Source of the DNA: Mrakia gelida
Lineage: Eukaryota; Basidiomycota; Tremellomycetes; Cystofilobasidiales; Mrakiaceae
Assembly: GCA_024345305.1 (NCBI GenBank)
Contig: BRON01000006.1
Coordinates: forward strand, 496,001-560,000
Length of the DNA: 64,000 nt
Reading direction: 5' to 3'
Shown: piece after piece, positions 10,621 to 22,222 of the stretch
Numbering within the stretch: position 1 is the first letter of the stretch
Layout: each line of letters begins with the position of its first letter
Notes under the pieces: model-generated
Database searches by the model: none
Told to the model about the DNA's origin: nothing
Seen by the model: the letters and a program-made list of their open reading frames with translations, nothing else
Translations under genes and position numbers: made by a program

Positions 10621-12919
10621 ATGCTCCTCCTCGTGGCTGCAGCTCAGCTCTGCTTCAGCTTCATGAACGTAACCATAGAGCTGCTCGATAGGAGTACTCC
10701 CGTACCCATCACGACCATCCAGGTCAGTCTCCCTTTCTCCTTCTCTTCATCGAGCTCGCGACGGGGACCTTCCGCCGAGAAGCTCGAGCGCTCTTCTGCT
10801 TCAACCACGACGCTCTTGCCGGGATCGAGCTAGGATCACGCTAGGCTGCCCCTTCTCTGTGCGAAGACCTGTGAGCTTCCCGAGCAGCAGCTAGGAAGCT
10901 CGAGCGCGAACACGTTCCCTCCAACAAAGCTCAACCCCTCCTCGTCCCCTTCCGCTTTAATCCGCCGATCATTGCCGTCTTTCCTTCCCAATCTTTCTCT
11001 CGTGCTGACCCTTTGGACTTCTTCTTACAGATTGTTGCCGTCCGAATGGCCATCACCTACGCCGGTAGCACCTCCTGGATGCTGTTTAGGAAGATTCCCC
11101 ATCCGTTCACTGGTCCGCCCGACGTTCGACGACTCCTAATCGCAAGAGGTGTAGCTGGCTTCTTCGGACTGTTTGCGGTCTACTACTCGTTGGGGTACAT
11201 GACGTGAGTGATATCTACCTTCTCGTATAGCTGTCGGAGCAGTGGGAGTCGTTGGAAGATGGAGGGAGGGCTTCCTCGAGAGGTGCGCGCTTCTTTTGAG
11301 CTCGAGCTGAGCTGTCGTCCTCCTTCCCGTCTTGCTTTCCCTCGACCTCCTTACCTTCTTACCCAACAGACTCTCGGACTCCACCACCCTCACCTTCCTC
11401 ACTCCCGCCCTCACGGGTCTCTTCGCCCACCTCTTCCTCGACGAAGCTTTCACAGAACGAGAACTCCTCGCATCGCTCGCGTCGCTCGTCGGCGTCATCT
11501 TCATCACCTGGCCGTCCTTCCTGTTCGGAGTCGGAGAGAGGGACATCTCAGGAGAGCAGAGGGTACTCGCATGGGAGCTGCGAGAGACCCACGTCGCATT
11601 GGGAGTCAGTCTTTTGGGAGTTACAGGAGCCGCTGCTGCTTGTGAGTCGACGCGTCTCTTTTCTCTTTGGTCTCTTCGGAGGAGGCGGACGAGGGCTGGA
11701 TCGATACACCGTTATACTGATATCTCTTTTTCTCGTGTTTTCTCGAAGACACTATCATCTCTGCCATCGGTCGACGAGCTCACGCCGTCCACATGGTCGC
11801 GTACCTCTCTGGCGCGAGTTTGATCGCTACCATCTCGTACGTCCTTCTCAAGTCCGCTCTTCCAGTCCCTCAAACGCTCGATCTGACTTCTCGTCATCTC
11901 TTCACGTCGCGTCCATATCCGACAGTGGCATGATCTTCTTCCGTATCCCTTTCGTCTTCCCCTCGACATTCCGCTCCTTCATCTACCTCATCTCCGCTGG
12001 AATCCTCGGCTGCATCGGACAGACGCTCCTCTCGCTAGGACTACAAGGAGAGAAGGCTGGAAGAGGATCACTGGTCATGTTCCTGCAGGTGAGTGGTCGC
12101 TCTGTCCTTCTTTCTCTCTCGTCGCGTCGTCGTCCGCGCTGACTTCCCCTTTTCCTTCTCTTCGCGCCACAGATCATCTTCTCAGGCCTCGTCGACCGAC
12201 TTACCTTCGTCCACCCTCATCGACTCCCCTTCTTCTCGTTCCTCGGATCCCTCATCATCGTCCTCAGCGCCTACTTCGGAACTGTTCGTCCTCCTCTTCT
12301 TCGACGTCTCTCTCCTCTCTCCATGAACCCTGCTGACTCAGCTTTTTCTTTTCACCAGTTCTACAACCTCACCCACCCCAACTCCTCCATCTCTCCAACC
12401 TCCTACTCCCCTCTCCACCCACAACACGATCTCCCTCTCCACTCTCCCAAAGTCGACCGCCGTCAAAACCAACACCACGCGTTCGCCTTCCCTCCTCCTC
12501 CCTCCAACCAACCACGTCCTCTCAGCTTCGTTGGAACTCAAGCTCAGTCGATAGCGGAGAAATTCGCTCAGACTCTCGGGATCGGGTCGAGTGCTGGAGG
12601 AGGGTCTGAGAGGGAGAAGGAGAAGCTTCGTCTTGGTGCCAACAACTCGACGAATGGGAACAGCTCGCGTCCGTTGACGGGTGGGTCGAGCTACGCTGGG
12701 GGTGGTCTGCCGACGGAGAAGGTCGGGCTGACGACGTTCGGGGTGTCAAGTTCGAGTTCGTTGAAGAATGGAGGGGGAGGAGGGCTGCCGGCGGAGAAGG
12801 AGCAGTGGGTTGTCGAGGCGGACGGCGAGAGAGGAGGTGCGTTGACGAGTGGGAGTGGGAGGAAGAGCCCGAGGTCGTTCGCTTCGGGTGGGGTGGGGGG
12901 GATGGAGAAGATCAGCTAG
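10621..12919 (+). CDS. EamA/DMT-superfamily transporter (SLC35G-like)
   Basis: This is a multi-pass membrane transporter of the drug/metabolite family; substrate and membrane are unknown. Exon 1 gives a first helix with the EamA signature (LLLVAAAQLCFSFMNVTIELL). Next come IVAVRMAITYAGSTSWMLF (11029 on), a helix with FFGLFAVYYSLGYMT, TLTFLTPALTGLFAHLFL (11390 on) and GVIFITWPSFLFGVG. The second EamA half begins YTIISAIGRRAHAVHMVAYL (11748 on) and continues with AGILGCIGQTLLSLGLQGEK and FFSFLGSLIIVLSAYFGT. The last exon (from about 12360) is a roughly 185-residue hydrophilic tail rich in Gly, Ser and Pro, presumably cytosolic. The stop is TAG at 12917-12919. The N-terminus may be longer because an intron-like signal lies just upstream of this ATG. 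Confidence 0.8.
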
Positions 12920-13352
12920 CTTTTGGGGCGCTTTGTATATGGACTGGACGCGTCGTCTTGTAGAGTTTGAGCTTTTCCTTCCCGTCGCGTTTCCTTTTGG
13001 GCTTCTTTGTTTCTTCTTCTTCTTCTTCTCTTTCGTCGACCTCCTTCGTCGTTAGTAGCGCCTAATCTCTCGAATCATGATCATGTTGTGTTTGCTCGAA
13101 GAGACCTGTCTCTCACTCTCTCTCTCTCTTCAAACTGTCGAAGATCGAGCGTCGCGTCGCGTCGAGCACACGCATGCGAAAGAACAAAGCAGAGTTTGTC
13201 TTCGTCAATGAATCAAATGGACCCGGTGCTATCTCGTCTGATTCAATTCACTTCTCGTCCGGGCTCTAGTCTAGTCCGCTGTTAAAACGCGTCGTGTTTC
13301 GTGCTCAGCCACACTTCTAGCTTTCCTTCCTCCCCCATGCCCATCTCGTCTT
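12920..13352. other. Intergenic region after the DMT gene
   Basis: This 3' UTR and convergent spacer contains T-rich runs near 13005-13030 and a short GCGTC repeat near 13150-13163. I see no gene or RNA that I can support. Confidence 0.35.
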
Positions 13353-13916
13353 TCAGTCCTGGACACGATCCCTTCGGGTGGTCCTCGTGATCATGGTGTA
13401 ATGGACGAGATCCTGGGAGTGCGACATGGACGAAGAGGAGGGAAGTTGTTGAGCTACGACGCGGGCGAGAAGGGAGTCGCGACAGGAAGAGTGAATGAAG
13501 AGAGCGAACATTAGGAGCGCGATGCAGAGAGCGGCAAGGTATCCAGGTGTTTCGCTTGACGGACGACGGGGGTAGGACCTGAGCTGGATGAGGTGGGGTT
13601 AGATAAAAAGGAATGTGAGAAACAAACGCGTGAAACGAGGGTGAGCGGAGGGAGGTTTGTGCTCACGTTCGACGGAGGTGCACGACTGATTCTTGATTGT
13701 TGTAAGGGATAGATCTGCGGTTGATGAGTGAGGTCTCCTAGGGAAGGGAGGGAGGTTGTCGAATCAAGTCGACGTCGGACGACGACCGTCTGAAGGTCGG
13801 GAAGAGTAGTTGGGTTAGGAAGACCTCAAACGCGAAAGAGAGGGAGAGATGGATCGGCTTACTCGAAGCCGAAGAAGAGGTGAAACGTATCCCGTAACGA
13901 TCTCGAGGAGGTGTCC
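13353..13916 (-). other. Coding-like spliced segment with a membrane helix, downstream of PPR-like A
   Basis: Immediately after the TAG of PPR-like copy A, the same reading frame stays open and can be spliced through two good introns (donors GTAAGCC near 13860 and GTGAGC near 13665) to a TGA at 13353-13355. It yields a peptide with LLEIVTGYVSPLLRLR, INRRSIPYNNQESVVHLRRT and then one clear hydrophobic helix (GYLAALCIALLMFALFIHSS). No ATG starts it in that frame, so it is either a C-terminal extension reached by readthrough, an unrecognised splice form, or a spliced 3' UTR. Other frames are also partly open, so the confidence is low. Confidence 0.3.
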
Positions 13917-15763
13917 CTACTGAGGTCCTAGGGAAGGGAAGCGAACGAAAGACGGAGTCGGCGAAACGAGGAGCAAACACGGTCAGAGGATCAACGAGCG
14001 TGCAGAGAGAGCTTCAAAACGAGACTCACTCTCTCGATCAGGTCTCCTACCGTTGCCAGTCTTGACGCCGCCGTCTACGAAGTGTCTAGCTGACGATCTC
14101 AGAATCTTCTCCACCTCCTCCCACGTCTCCCTCGGAACCAACCTCTTCATCTTCGCCCGTAAATCGTTGAACTCGTCCCAGTTGACCTCGCGAAGACTCC
14201 TATGGCGAGGGTGCGTGACAATCTGATTCGACAGCTTGATGTTTGCTGCCAATCCGGGAGCGATGAGGGGAGGGATGGCGGTGGGGTCGAGGAGGTGTTG
14301 TGCTTGTTGTTCGCTGAGAAAGGCGAGAAGTTCGTCCCAAGCTCCGCATCGATTGAGGCATTCTTGGTAGGCGTGGGAGTTGTTCTCGTTGAGCTCGAAT
14401 CCAGTTGCTCGAAGGTCGTTCCATGCAGCGAGAGCTCGAGGGAGGGATCCACTGAAAGGAAGAGAAGAAGGCGACGCGTCAGATCAGGCTGGGTTCTTCG
14501 CCGCTGCGTCGGAGCCACAACGCGCCTCTTTACACACCTAAATCCGCAGGAATCGAGATACTAGAAGGAGAAGAACGATGTGGGGGTCAGTACTCTGCGT
14601 CGAAGAGAAGAGGACGCGTCCAAGAAAAAACGAAGACTCACCGCCGAGACTGCCCTGTGGTCGATGCCCGCCCCTCCCTCCGACCTCATCAACTCCCAGA
14701 TACCCTGCACGTCCTCAAATGATCGACCATGGTTGTAGGCGTTCATGAGGGAGGTGTAGCTCCGGACGGTGAAGACGTTCTCCTTGAGCTGCTTCATCGC
14801 CTGATGGATCGCTCGAACGGCGTCGAGGTGTTGGAGACGAAGGGATTCCAGCTCGGCAAGGGCCTTGGGAGGGGGTGCGGCGGCTGAGGGGTCGAGTCGT
14901 CGTCGATCTTGGGTGTATAGACGAGCGTAGACCTCGAGGAGTTTGATGAGAGGGTTCTGGTTTCGGTTGAACGAGAGACGAAGTCGAAGCTGGTTGGCGA
15001 GGAGGAATCGAAGGATGTGATCCGGATGTGGTCGAGGTTGAAAGGATCCGAGGTGGAAGAGGAAAGCGTTGATGATTGCATAGCCCAACATCTTGACTCC
15101 CGCGTCTCGTTGACCTTCCTTCGTGACGCCAAGAATCCAACTCGCGACCTCGACCCCTCCCTCCAAACTGCTCGTCCTCTCCATCAACCTCCGCGCCAGT
15201 TCCTCAACCTCCTCCCTCGTACCAGTCACCTCCAGCGAGTCCTTGTTGGGGACCAGAGATGCAAGATCGGGGGGAGCCGACGAGGGGTTCCCGTCGCGGT
15301 CGCGAAGAAGGGAGAGGAGGGAGGAGGTCGTTACTCGGGCGCCAGCAGGTGTTCGTTTGGGAGGAGGTTGAGGGTTGCGAGGTGGGAAGGCTTTCTTAAG
15401 GCTAGTCTTGGACTGGATAGGTCGTAGATATGGCCGTTGCGTCGGAGGAAGGGAGGACGAGGAAGGCGTCGACCTCGTTTTGGAAGGGCGAGAAGGAGGA
15501 GTTGACTTTGTTAGAGGCAGGCGCAAGCAGCAAAACCATCAGTTCGCCTGCATCAAACTCGAAGACAGCGAGGAGAGAAGAGTGCTGAAACTCACAGATA
15601 CTGGTTTGAGTGGAGATAACCGAGAGGACGAAGGCGAGGAAGGAGTCGGTCGAGGAAAAGGTGAGCTCGAGCTCGACTGGAGTCGAAGGAGCTCTCCGAT
15701 CCTCGTCTCGCTTCCTCCTAGTCGAGCGAGGATCCTTCTTGAAGAGAGCGACGAAGATAGCAT
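13917..15763 (-). CDS. PPR-like mitochondrial protein, copy A
   Basis: The likely role is organellar RNA binding, inferred from helix-turn-helix repeats resembling pentatricopeptide repeats. Exon 1 starts at ATG 15763 with a presequence (MLSSSLSSRRILARLGGSET). A GTGAGT donor near 15598 leads to an exon with a basic, Pro-rich linker, then EEVEELARRLMERTSSLEGG, a long helical array and two PPR-like units (SYTSLMNAYNHGRSFEDVQG near 14760-14690, and a second across the next intron). Two further exons end at TAG 13917-13919. The structure matches copy B at 27259-29114 almost exon for exon, including a last intron in phase 1 followed by only a few codons. The two copies support each other's exon models. 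Confidence 0.7.
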
Positions 15764-16064
15764 AGAAGTCGGGAGGTCCAGCCAGTCGGTCGAGGCGAAG
15801 AAAGGGAGCAAGAGGTGGGGGGGGGGGAGGCTGAGCGTTGGGTGAGGGAAGAAGGAGGAAGGAGCAGCGCTTGATGAGCTCGAACTTTTCCCTTTGATCT
15901 TTGCTTGACGACGGACACGACAGCGATGCAAAAGATTGATCAAATCGACGACCACAGGCAAACGAAAATACAAGAGGGCAAACCAAGAAAGCAAGTGAAA
16001 GAAAAGGAGCAACTGGTACAAAGGTCTCGTTGGTTGTTTTTGTTTTTTGTTGGTCTCGGTGCGT
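15764..16064. promoter_or_regulatory. Promoter region of PPR-like A
   Basis: This 301-bp interval lies between two minus-strand genes and should carry the PPR-like A promoter and the SulP 3' UTR. It contains a 10-bp G tract at 15817-15826. No specific operator is visible. Confidence 0.35.
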
Positions 16065-19000
16065 TCAAGAGAGGACGGCGAGGAGATGGGCAGAGAGGAC
16101 TGAAGAAACAAAAACAAAGAGAAGGGATGCGTTAGTTCGAGACCGAGATCAAGTTGAAGGGATGAAAACGTACCATCAGACTCCTCGGCGGTAACTGAAA
16201 CGAAGGAGGATACGGGTCAGCGAGGGGAGAAAAGAAGACGGCGGGCCAGTAGCGAGCGAAACGAGGAGGTCAAAACTCACTCCTCAACAAGATCCTCGTG
16301 AACTCCCTGGCGATCTCAGGCTTTTCCCTCTCGAGCCTATCCCAGGAGTCGATGTCGAGCCTCCAGAGATGACTGCTCTGCCCAGCGACGACGGTAGCGT
16401 TCCTCTTAGTTCGAGACATCATGGAAAGCTCTCCGGCGACGGTCGCGGCGAGCATGACTTCGAAGACCTGGAGGAAAGCAAGCAGAAGAATCAGTTCGAG
16501 CTCGAGTATGAAGACGGAAGGAGATGGGTGCAGGATACGTACTTGTTGGACGTGATCGGCGTACTGAAGGAGGAAGAACGAAGAAAAGAGAAGGAGTCAG
16601 CGCTCGCTCGACGCCTCGACTTCGACTTCCTCTCCAAACTCACAATATAAGTAGCCTGCAGCTCTCCCGACTCAATCACATACAGCGCATCCGCATCGTC
16701 TCCTTGGTTCCAAACGGCCTCTCCAGCGTAGACGTGCTGAGACTGGAAGTACGGCGCGAGTTCGAACCAGAAGTCGAGTTCCTGGGACGTGTAGGAGGAG
16801 AAGGTTCGTCGAAGGATAGGCAGGGGAGCGGCGAGTTCGACGGTTTCGGGTTGAGGAGGAGCCAGTTGTAGGGGTTGGTAGCGAGCATGTTCTGTGAAGA
16901 AGAGGAGAAGGGGAGTCGAGTCAGCGAAAGCGTGAGGAATGGACGCCACGAGAAACGAGGAGGTTGCGTTGCTCACCTGAGGCCATGACGGCGTCTCCAG
17001 CTTCGGTGAGGTACTTTCGTCGAGGACTGTTCTCGAAAGTCTCTCCTTGCCCGTAGGAGGCGACGTGGGAGGTGGGGACGTCTGGAGAAGGAAGAAAGAC
17101 TCGAGTCAGCTTCCGGTCGCATCGAGGGCCAGCGAAAGGAGGAAGAACTGCTCACTTCGAGCCTTAGCCTCCTCCTTAGGAGCTCGTCCCTGGTAGAACA
17201 GAGTGCTGCAAAGAAGAAACAGAAGAAAATAAGTCAGCCAAGATTCAGGGAAGAGAAAGAAAGGCTCGTGTGCTCACAGGTACTCGTTCTCCGTCCACTC
17301 GAGAGCGGCGTTGAGGGAATCGAATGTCCAGACCGTCGAGTCCTCCTCTCCTCCCCAAAGACCAACGGATCGAAGAGCCTTATGCGACTGACTTCCGAGA
17401 ACGACTCCACAGAAGACGAGGATGACTCGCTTCGCCGACAAGAGTCGATGGATTCGAACGAAGGCTTCCGCGGCTGAAAAGTCGAGGTCGTTGACGAAGC
17501 TCATGTCGACGATCAGGAAGCTCATGGAGGCTTCGGTGGCGAGGAGCTGGAGCGAGAGAAGCGAGGGAGGATGAATCCAGTCAGCAAAGGAAGTGTGAAG
17601 AGGGGGAACGAGGACGACAGGACGACTCACATGTCGGATTCGATCCTCGACGGCAGAGACGGTTCCGAAGAACAGGAAACCCTGAAGCTTCAGAACCTGG
17701 GTGTTCTCTCCCGACCTCTTGAGGTACTGAGTCTGGACTTGAGGTCGTCGGACGGTGGATCGAGCGTCGACTCCGTTGAAGACTAAGGGGGAGCGAAGAA
17801 GTCTAAACGCGATCAGTTTCGAGCTTCAATTGTCGAAACGAGACTCGAAGCAACTCACCACTTCGGATAGCAGACCGCTTGCTCGACTGAACGACGAAGA
17901 AGATACAGGCGAGGACGATACCACCGAGCAGACCTTGCACAAAGTCCCAGACGGTCATTCCTGGAGCAGAGGAAAAGCAAGGAAGATAAGTCAGTCGCGA
18001 CTCGCTGGACTTCTTCGCGAAGGAGCGAAGTGAGGAACGAACCGAAAACGATGGCAAGGATGACGACGTATTCGTAATGGGAGACCTTGTTTCGAGTATC
18101 CCAGAGAGCCTGAGGAGGGAGACGAAGCGAGGTCAGACGAGGGGAGTGTTGGACGCGACGAGACGAGACGAGACGAGGGGAGTTGACTGACCTCCTTGAC
18201 GAGATCGAGGCCGAGAACGAAGATCAAAGCTCCCTGAAAGGATGAAGAACAGGAGAGGATGTGTGAGCAAAAGATGGCGAGAGACGAGGAAGAGAAGGTG
18301 ATGGACGTACGACGACCATGACGGCTGGACGACGGGAAGGAAGAGAAAGAAAGTCAGTCGACGATTCGACCGCAGAGACTGCTTCCTCAGAGAGACTCAC
18401 GAAGATATCCAATCGCCGATGGACCTGAAGGAAGCAAAAAGAAGGTCAGCTACAGCTTGCGATCGCACGAAACGAGACGAAAACGAGACTCACCAATCAA
18501 CATCACTCCCGCCGTCGCAGCAGCGAGCAAGATACCAGAAAGACGCGATCCTCCTCCGACTCGGTAGAACAGAACGGTGTTGACGTAGCAAAGGTAGTTG
18601 GGGACAGTTCCGAAGCATCCAGCGAGCATGCTGAGTGAAAGAAAACAGAAGTCGAGGTCAGTCAACGAACGACGAGAGCGAGCTTCGAAGAGGAAGAGGC
18701 GGGATGGACTCACTTCGAGAACCCATGAGCGACAAGCTCTCGATCCAGCTTGACGTTATCCTCGTTGAGGGAGACTCCGAGGGAAGGGACGTTGAGAGGG
18801 ACGTGGAGGATACCGAAGAAGACGAGGGCGAGTTGAGTCTGATCAAAGAAAACGCGTCGAACAAAGGTCAGTGCGGTTTTCCTCTTCTCTTCTCTCCTAC
18901 TCTCTGCTCTTCCCCCCTTCCCTCCACTCCCGTCCTCTCCGCTCCCTTCCGCCTCTCCTCCCCTCCCCTCCCCTCCCTCCAAAAAAACTCACCGGGAAAC

Positions 19001-21857
19001 AAGCCCAAAAAGCCTCCCAATCCGTCAACTTCCAATCAAACAACGTATAAAACGTCCACCACGGTTTATCCACCTCCCCCACATCAAACACCCACCCCGT
19101 CTCCCTGAGCGTCCTGAAATCCACCCCGATGATCGCAATAACGATGTAGAACAGGACGGGGATGACGAGGAAGTAGATGGGGAGGACGAGTTCGTGGTTC
19201 CAGCGCATGTTGATGAGTCTGAAGGTTAAGGCGAGGAGGAGGGGGGTTGACCAGAGGGCTATTTGATGGAAGGAACCGAAGAGGGCGAGGAAGGTGGGGT
19301 GGTCGAGTTTGATGCCTTCGCCTTCGATTCCGGCGGCGACTTCGAGGCTGTGAGGGAGGAGGGGGGGGGAGGGAGGGTGGGGGAGGGGGGAGGGGGGGAG
19401 GAAATCAGTAGGGTGGACGGTCAGCCGGGTTTGCGGAAAGGAGGGATGGAGAAGGAAGAGAGATGTACCCAGTTTCGATAAGGAAGACTCCGACTGAAGA
19501 AGAGTGAAAGGACGGGGAAGTTGAGATCAGCGTTTCGTTTCGTTTCGCGACCGAGTCTCGACGCGAGCGATGCGAATTCGACTCACCTCCTCCGATGCAG
19601 CCCACGAGGATATGCCGAGGGAAGAACCCAACGAGAACACCAAGTCTGAACCTTCCGAGGACCATGAAGACGATTCCTGAATGAGTTTTGAAGCGCGAGA
19701 GAAGGTAGGGTCAGAAATGACAAGAGAGGACGCGACGAGAACGAGAACGCAAGGAGGGCGAGCGAGCTCACCTGTCAGGATCGCAGAGAAAGCGAACGAT
19801 ACCATGGTGGTAGCGATGACAACGTCCGGCTGCGAGCGAAAGAAGGCAAGGGAAGTCAGCTTCGATCGCGTGAGGGAGGGAAGGGAGACAAGAAGACGAG
19901 ACGTGCGACTCACCTTGTCCTCTCCAACCTTCGCAGTGATCACCCCAACGATGATGTGGAAGAACGGCACCGCTTCGATCATCATCGATCCGTTTCCACC
20001 CCTGCAAGAGCAAACCAAAACAATCAGCGCTCATTCAAAAAGGACTCGAGCGAGAGAAGGGGAGGAACGCACTTGAAGATCGATCCTCCGAGCGTGTAAG
20101 TCAACTGGGAAACGATGCACGACATGAAGAACATGGACACTCCGATCGATCCAAAGTCCGTGAAGATGAGGTTCGCTGGGAAGGTGATCATCCGTGCGAA
20201 GCACCCAAACCGAAACCAAACGAAGAAGACTCAGCGACGAGAACGAAAGTCGAACGTCGAAGGGAGGTGAGCGAGAAGAGAAGGGGAACTCATCATAAGA
20301 AACTCCATCCAAGATGTTAAGCAGCAGCCCCAAGATAACAGCAGGAATGACCTTCACAGGCTCCACCACAGCATGCTGATAGATCTCCTTTCCAGTCGGT
20401 CGATGGAAGTCCTTCGGGCTGGGAACGTGTTGAACGAGACGCGACCAGATCGATTCCATCCTGGTCGGTTTCGAGAACCCGTCCTCGATGGTCTGTCCTC
20501 CTGGTCGAACGGACGAAGGAGAGTGTTTGGAGAGGAGAGGGGATCGTTCGGTTGAGTGGTGGGCGACGGTGGTGTTGGGGGAGGAACGGTTGTCGTCGTC
20601 GAGAGGGAGGGAAGAGGTGGATCTCCAAGCTGAGGGAGCCTCGTCCGAGGGTTCGTCATGGTCGTGTTCTGGTTCGTTGTCCGAGTGGTCTCGAGCGAGT
20701 TGGATGACGGAGGCTTTGGGAGTGACGGAGGAGGAGTAGATGGGACCTCCTCGTTCGAGGGAGATGGCGGAGTGAAGGGAGGCGGGAGTGGGAGTTCGAC
20801 CTGGCGAGAAAGCGACGTCCTGCTTCTTGTTCTTCGACGAACCGTCCGAGTCGTGCTTCGTCTCCTTCAACGAGCTAGGACGGGTGGACTGAGCACTAGG
20901 CTGTCCGGAGGATCCTCCATCGACGTCTGCTTGGGCGAGCATGACCGAGAGACCTGAGGGACCTCCGAGCGACCTGGAGGGAGGGGACTCTTGCTGAGTC
21001 GAGAGGGTTGGGACGGTTCCCGTCGAGAACGGGTGATGAGGGACGGAGGGAGTTGTTTTGATCGGGTGGGAGAAGGATGCAGGGTGATGGAAGGATCGAG
21101 GAGTAGGGGAGAAAGAAGCCGCTGGTTGCTGATAGTCGCTGGGTTTGTTTGCGAGCTCTGCGAATCTTGCTGCTGAGGATCGAATGGAGGAGGAGGTGGC
21201 CGAGAACGAGGCGGGTGCGAAGGTGTGTGCGGTTTGAGAGAATCTGCAGGAGGAACGAGAAGAGGGAGGACGGATAGATGTTTAGCATTGCGTGACTGAA
21301 GAGGTTCGAGAGCGATTTGGAAGAAGCTCGAAAAGATTTCGGTAGCAGTGGTTGATTCTCCGAGGAGGGGAGATGGGGGAGGGGGGGGGAGAGGGAGCAA
21401 GGGGGGAGGAGAAGGCGCTTGAGCTTGATGACGACCTCGAGAGGGAAGGGAACGACTTCCCGCCTGCTCTGAGGAGAGTGAAAACCTGCCCTTGCAGACG
21501 AGGAGAAGGGAGACGATGAGCTTACCTCCTAGCGCTCATTCCTACCCCTCTGAGGATAGCCTGATCCGGTACGAGTCTGGCTCCTCCTACCTCGCTCCCT
21601 CCGCTGAACCTGCTAAAAGCACTTCCCTCGTTCTCTCCTCCTCCTTGACCTCCTCCATGACTGCTCTCCTCATCTCCCCTTCCGAATCCTGAGAAGGATC
21701 CAAGGTGATGACTGTCGTCCGAGTAGTGCTTGCTCCTTGAGGACCCAACTCGTTGATGAAGGACGTTTGAAGGTGAGGTCGACGTCGCGGATCCTCCTCC
21801 TTCCTCAGAAGTAGAAGGCAGTTGAACGGAAGGGATCTCGTTCGTAGGCTCAGGCAT
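16065..21857 (-). CDS. SulP-family transporter with STAS and cyclic-nucleotide-binding domains (Vsb1/YGR125W type)
   Basis: This is an anion-transporter-family membrane protein. The yeast relative Vsb1 works in vacuolar basic amino acid accumulation, so sulfate should not be assumed. The start ATG is at 21857. A cytosolic Ser/Pro-rich tail of about 370 residues includes the acidic dileucine-like ERSPLLS (near 20540). The SulP core follows over many tiny exons: [18 protein letters not shown] (20370-20310), a block with [56 protein letters not shown] (18780-18720), [19 protein letters not shown] and [16 protein letters not shown]. The STAS domain lies at 17710-17280 ([34 protein letters not shown]). 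A C-terminal cNMP-binding fold lies at 16850-16280 ([40 protein letters not shown]). The stop is TGA at 16065-16067. About 20 introns. Domain order is firm. Confidence 0.82.
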
Positions 21858-22222
21858 ACGCTGGCGAGATAGCGAGGGGGTGTAGGGTGGAGGTGAAGGG
21901 AAGAGCCTGATGTCCTTGCGAAAAAACGGAAGGTCGCTGTTTGGGTCCAGGGAAGGCAAGAGCGAGAAACAAGCAAGGACAGATCAGAGAGCAGGGAGAT
22001 AGCGAAGCCTTATTTGACGTCCCGCTGCTTCCTCTATACAGGTGAAAGATCTCACATCAAAGCAGCGGGTATTTTCGTATCCTCCTAGTAGACAGACAGT
22101 CAGCTCGTAAAGGTCATCATCAAAAAATCACCCGAAGAAAAGAGCAGAACATCGCGAAGGAAGAAGCGAGCGAGAGAAGGGGTTTGTTGAGCTCGACTCT
22201 CCTCCTTCCTTCCCCTCTCTCT
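21858..22222. promoter_or_regulatory. Promoter and leader region of the SulP gene
   Basis: This 365-bp interval lies between two minus-strand genes, SUMO upstream and SulP downstream. The frame of SulP exon 1 stays open to about 21959 without another ATG, and an acceptor-like CAAACAG lies near 21938, so a 5' leader intron or a further upstream exon is possible. I see nothing else. Confidence 0.35.

Noticed and set aside
13380..13420. TGGTGTAATGG, resembling a tRNA A box
   Set aside because: No matching B box or acceptor stem in the following 80 bases.
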